A stretch of DNA of 8,278 nt, taken from positions 1 through 8,278 of the forward strand of contig DDWA01000010.1 in assembly GCA_002345425.1 (NCBI GenBank), given 5' to 3'. The translations under genes were made by a program, and so were the position numbers. The notes beneath the pieces are model-generated. The model was not told the DNA's origin, made no database searches, and saw nothing but the letters and a program-made list of their open reading frames with translations. Every line of letters starts with the position of its first letter. The first letter of the stretch is position 1. The DNA comes from Caryophanales bacterium UBA2298 (GTDB lineage Bacteria > Bacillota_I > Bacilli_A > Izemoplasmatales > Hujiaoplasmataceae). Below, piece by piece: positions 5,934 through 8,278 of the stretch.

Positions 5934-6404
5934 ATGTCTATTAAAGAGTTGAGAAAAACTTTAGATTTAACCCAAAAAGAAGCTTCTGAATTAGTTAAAA
6001 TTCCCCTAAGAACATATGTTAATTATGAAAATGATAAAACAAAAAAAGATTCTATTAAGTATCTTTATATTAAAGAGAAGCTTGAAGAATATGGTTTAAT
6101 TGATGAAGAGAACGGGATTTTATCTATTGAAAAAATTAAAATTATTGTTGAAGAAGTTCTTTCTTATCATGATGTTGAATATTGTTATTTATTTGGATCT
6201 TATGCTAAATCAAAAGCAACTGAAACTAGTGACGTTGACTTATTGATCTCAACAAAAATTACTGGATTAAATTTTTATGGATTAATCGAAGAATTGAGAG
6301 AAGCCCTACATAAAAAAGTGGAAGTTATAACAGTATCTTCTTTAGAAGAAAATCATGAATTAATTAATGAAATCTTAAAAGATGGGATAAAGATATATGG
6401 ATAA
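5934..6404 (+). CDS. mntA: MntA-type antitoxin: HTH domain fused to a minimal nucleotidyltransferase
   Basis: The 156-residue protein has two domains. Residues 1-50 form an XRE-like helix-turn-helix (LTQKEASELVKIPLRTYVNYE). Residues about 65-156 are a minimal nucleotidyltransferase with GSYAK at 88-92 and a perfect GS-x10-D-x-D signature (Gly88, Ser89, Asp100, Asp102); Glu130 in KKVEVIT is the likely third acidic residue. In characterised MntA/HepT pairs the enzyme transfers AMP from ATP to a tyrosine of the HEPN toxin and so neutralises it. The catalytic set is intact. GGTGGTG (5922-5928) is the ribosome binding site. The gene overlaps the toxin gene by 8 nt, which implies coupled translation. 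The HTH fusion, together with the repeated half-sites in its promoter, suggests that the antitoxin also represses the operon. Confidence 0.9.
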   Translation: MSIKELRKTLDLTQKEASELVKIPLRTYVNYENDKTKKDSIKYLYIKEKLEEYGLIDEENGILSIEKIKIIVEEVLSYHDVEYCYLFGSYAKSKATETSDVDLLISTKITGLNFYGLIEELREALHKKVEVITVSSLEENHELINEILKDGIKIYG

Positions 6405-6735
6405 TGTGAAAGATGACAAATTTTACTTAGAAAAAGTAGTCTTAGATATCAAATTCCTAATTAAACACACGCAAAATATTACTAGAGAAGAACTAGAAAA
6501 AGATGAAGTATTGCTAGATTCTATTATGTTTAGGTTTATTCAGATCTCAGAATTAATAAAAAAATTAACATATGAATTTAGAATAAAAAACTCAACAATA
6601 CCTTGGAAAAATATTATTGGTTTAAAAAATAAAATGATACATGAGTATGGGAATATTGATTTAGATATTATATATTCTACTCTTAAGAAGGATCTCTTTG
6701 AAATCCTGTATTTATTGCAGTCTTCAATTGAATAA
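6397..6735 (+). CDS. hepT: HepT-like HEPN (DUF86) toxin
   Basis: The 112-residue, all-helical protein matches HepT/DUF86 in length and pattern: a central helix LDSIMFRFIQISELIKKL, then PWKNIIGLKNKMIHEYGNIDLDIIY. HEPN toxins of this group are RNases with an R-x4-H-x-Y active site. Here His82 and Tyr84 (the residue that MntA partners AMPylate) are present, but the usual Arg is Lys77. This may weaken the activity or be a tolerated substitution. Translation starts inside the antitoxin gene (ATG at 6397, 8-nt overlap), so the two are made together. A strong terminator follows at 6803. Confidence 0.88.
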   Translation: MDNVKDDKFYLEKVVLDIKFLIKHTQNITREELEKDEVLLDSIMFRFIQISELIKKLTYEFRIKNSTIPWKNIIGLKNKMIHEYGNIDLDIIYSTLKKDLFEILYLLQSSIE

Positions 6736-6802
6736 TTAATTTTGTTTGTGTTTATTAATTTCATTTGAGCACGTAATTATACAAAATTATTATATAGTGT
6801 TT

Positions 6803-6831
6803 AAGGATAACAACTAAGTTATCCTTTTTTT
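6803..6831 (+). terminator. Rho-independent terminator of the mntA-hepT operon
   Basis: AAGGATAAC (6803-6811) and GTTATCCTT (6818-6826) form a perfect 9-bp stem with a 6-nt loop AACTAA, running into seven T. It lies about 70 nt after the toxin stop codon. Confidence 0.9.
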
Positions 6832-6913
6832 ACAAAAAAATATTATAATTTGATAGATTAAAATATCTTATTATAAGTTGCTTTACAAGAATTCAATAAA
6901 TCAAAGTAGGCTG

Positions 6914-6942
6914 TTGCATGTTCTGTTCTATTCATATATAAT
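6914..6942 (+). promoter_or_regulatory. Sigma-A promoter of the exported membrane protein gene
   Basis: TTGCAT (6914-6919) and TATAAT (6937-6942) are spaced by 17 nt. Transcription would begin close to 6949, leaving a leader of only about 16 nt before the GTG start, with AAGAGGTGAG (6950-6959) as ribosome binding site. The gene is therefore expressed separately from the toxin-antitoxin pair. Confidence 0.65.
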
Positions 6943-6964
6943 TTTGATAAAGAGGTGAGTTTCA

Positions 6965-7876
6965 GTGAAAAGAATAGTATCTGCTTTTACAATGTTTTTA
7001 TTTTTAACAATTTTAAGTTTTAGTTTTGTATTGAAAGTTAAAGCCGATATGGGTCCTAAACCATCGACCACTGTAAATATTGTCGGTTTTGACCAACCAT
7101 ATTACTTTGATTTACTGGTAAAAACTAATGAAGAATATGTTATTGAATTGACTGAAGAAGAGATCTTTGAACAAATTGAATATTATTACTACCGAGATGA
7201 TTTCCCCGCTGAACTAAATGGTTTTAATGACCTTGATGGCTTCGCCTCTTACACCTTATATCGAGGAATACCTCATCCAATTGGGCAAATTGATGAAAAT
7301 ACTTATATATCATCTTATTTAACTCCAGACGAATTTAAAATTGCTTTAGTTTTAGAAACTGGTGAAATAATAATCTCTGATATTATTAATAAAACAATGT
7401 TCAATGCTAACTTTACTTTTGATTTAACCTCTTTTTCTTTAGTTGATTCTGAAAGCATTATTATTGGCGGAATCACTGTTTATAATGTGAACTCAAATTT
7501 ATCCGAAGAAATTCCATATGGACAAATGATTTTAGAGATTATTATTGCAGTAATATTAACCATAGCGATTGAATTATTTATATTATTTATATTTAGATAT
7601 AATAGTAAATTATCTTATATTCTAGCTTTAAAAGTAAATGTTTTTACTCAATTCGTATTAAATTCAATATTAATCTTCGGATATTTATTTTTGGGATTTT
7701 TTGGATATTTTTTCCTTCTAATTATTGGAGAAATGGTTGTTTTGTTATTAGAAATAGTCTTTTATACTAAGTTTCTTAAAGAAAAGAATAAATGGCTCTC
7801 TACAATTTATGCAATAATAGCAAATATTTGCAGTTTAGTAATTGGACATTATTTATTGATTTTGATATTTGGATAA
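6965..7876 (+). CDS. Exported protein with four C-terminal membrane helices, DMGPKPS family, unknown function
   Basis: The 303-residue protein starts with a GTG at 6965, set by AAGAGGTGAG a few bases before it. A signal peptide is clear: KR, a hydrophobic core, then VKA with cleavage expected after residue 27. The mature protein begins DMGPKPSTTVNI, a sequence I recall from uncharacterised Gram-positive membrane proteins. Residues 28-185 form an outer domain rich in Tyr, Asp and Glu, probably beta-rich. Four hydrophobic helices follow at about 187-210, 226-246, 247-267 and 278-302, with a short basic loop (RYNSKL) after the first and FLKEKNK before the last. No enzymatic motif is visible. It lies inside the segment bounded by the two tRNA-like repeats and has its own promoter. 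A role as an envelope or transport accessory protein would be a guess. Confidence 0.75.
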   Translation: MKRIVSAFTMFLFLTILSFSFVLKVKADMGPKPSTTVNIVGFDQPYYFDLLVKTNEEYVIELTEEEIFEQIEYYYYRDDFPAELNGFNDLDGFASYTLYRGIPHPIGQIDENTYISSYLTPDEFKIALVLETGEIIISDIINKTMFNANFTFDLTSFSLVDSESIIIGGITVYNVNSNLSEEIPYGQMILEIIIAVILTIAIELFILFIFRYNSKLSYILALKVNVFTQFVLNSILIFGYLFLGFFGYFFLLIIGEMVVLLLEIVFYTKFLKEKNKWLSTIYAIIANICSLVIGHYLLILIFG

Positions 7877-7998
7877 TAATTTTTCGTGAAAGGAAAGTAT
7901 ACTGATATAAAAAGAGAATATTTAACGAGTGCACTAAAACATAAAATCGAGAATGAAATATATTAAACTAATATGCTTAAGTCATAAAATTAATTTAT
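7877..7998. other. AT-rich spacer with no recognised feature
   Basis: This is the first part of the gene-free stretch that runs from 7877 to the window end. I see no ORF, stable hairpin or promoter pair here. The rest of the stretch holds the tRNA-like repeat copy 2, the terminator-like repeat copy B, and 34 nt without visible features. Confidence 0.6.
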
Positions 7999-8163
7999 AT
8001 ATGATGGTTTAGAAGCTATTTTTTTAGTTATTTCAGAAAAAGTAACAAGGGTCAAACTAGTTTTAGATATAATTAAAACGGCTAAAAACAGGGATGGATA
8101 CAGTTCGTGTGAAAATGCTTGACGTGCAGGGAGTCGGGGGTTCAAATCCCTCTGGTTCCACCA
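7999..8163 (+). repeat. tRNA-like repeat, copy 2 (ends in a tRNA 3' half with CCA)
   Basis: This is the second copy of the repeat at 5507-5683, lacking its 12-nt duplication. The tRNA-like part is AATGC (8114-8118), 7-nt loop TTGACGT with GAC at the anticodon place, GCAGG, variable loop GAGTC, T stem GGGGG/CCCTC with loop TTCAAAT, acceptor strand TGGTTCC, A, CCA. A short ACA-GTTCG-TGT hairpin (8100-8110) could stand for a D arm. GGGATGG (8091-8097) could pair weakly with the acceptor strand (six of seven positions, three of them G-U), giving a 73-nt cloverleaf. The same positions of copy 1 do not pair. That block (8091-8100) is also the least conserved between the copies, so a working tRNA is unlikely. 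Confidence 0.75.
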
Positions 8164-8170
8164 TAAGTAT

Positions 8171-8244
8171 TTGAAATAGCTTCCAAAAATTAGAGAAATG
8201 ATATACTAACCAAGCCACTCTGATGAAGGGAGCTTTTTTATTTT
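8171..8244 (+). repeat. Dispersed terminator-like repeat, copy B
   Basis: AGCTTCC (8178-8184) pairs with GGGAGCT (8228-8234), followed by a T run. Relative to copy A (3031-3104) the 3' arm has changed A to G, which keeps pairing as G-U. The hairpin starts 15 nt after the CCA of tRNA-like copy 2, the same distance at which copy 1 has its own, unrelated terminator. Confidence 0.7.
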
Positions 8245-8278
8245 ATGAGATTAACACTAGAATAGAAAATAAAGATCT

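Noticed and set aside
6540..6764. Minus-strand ORF of 74 codons opposite hepT
   Set aside because: Antisense shadow of a well supported toxin gene.

Overview
The window is AT-rich DNA from a low-GC Gram-positive-type bacterium. TGA is used as a stop (ends of the genes at 4930 and 5512) and Trp is encoded by TGG, so Mycoplasma/Spiroplasma code is excluded. AGGAGG-like ribosome binding sites, sigma-A-type promoters and strong AT bias fit Bacillota or the Acholeplasma/Haloplasma/Izemoplasma side of the Mycoplasmatota. The exact taxon cannot be named from the sequence alone. It looks like an accessory region: short, unrelated gene modules, several repeat families and an insertion sequence.

Layout. 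(1) 1-584: the 3' part of a secreted chymotrypsin-fold serine protease (His, Asp and Ser all visible), with a probable 1-nt frameshift near 519 that changes its last residues. (2) About 650-2180: a complete IS110-family insertion sequence on the minus strand. Its transposase carries the DEDD residues and the C-terminal serine region. The noncoding leader (about 1986-2115) folds into nested stems as expected for a bridge RNA. (3) 2224-2859: a two-helix membrane protein whose outer domain resembles the propeptide of S1 proteases, so the IS appears to sit between a protease and a possible dedicated inhibitor or chaperone. (4) 2860-3232: noncoding, with a 21-bp tandem repeat and a terminator-like dispersed repeat. 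(5) 3233-4414: an AAA ATPase of the AAA_14/DUF4143 type. (6) 4457-5512: a small four-helix membrane protein without a credible start, then an unrecognised soluble protein with Cys motifs.

(7) 5507-8163: the most interesting part. Two direct copies of a 165-177 nt repeat (5507-5683 and 7999-8163) each end in a canonically spaced tRNA 3' half: anticodon-arm-like loop, 5-nt variable loop, T arm, acceptor 3' strand and CCA. They bracket a 2.48-kb cassette. Each copy is followed by an intrinsic-terminator-like hairpin. The cassette holds an HTH-fused MntA antitoxin with a HepT (HEPN) toxin, behind a promoter laced with inverted half-sites, and a separately transcribed exported/membrane protein of unknown function. 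(8) 8171-8244 is a second copy of the terminator-like repeat seen at 3031-3104.

How the parts may work together. MntA adenylylates and silences the HepT ribonuclease, and its fused HTH probably represses their shared promoter. The tRNA-like repeats could be attachment/recombination sites that mobilise the cassette, or members of a family of tRNA-derived transcripts. The sequence alone does not separate these.
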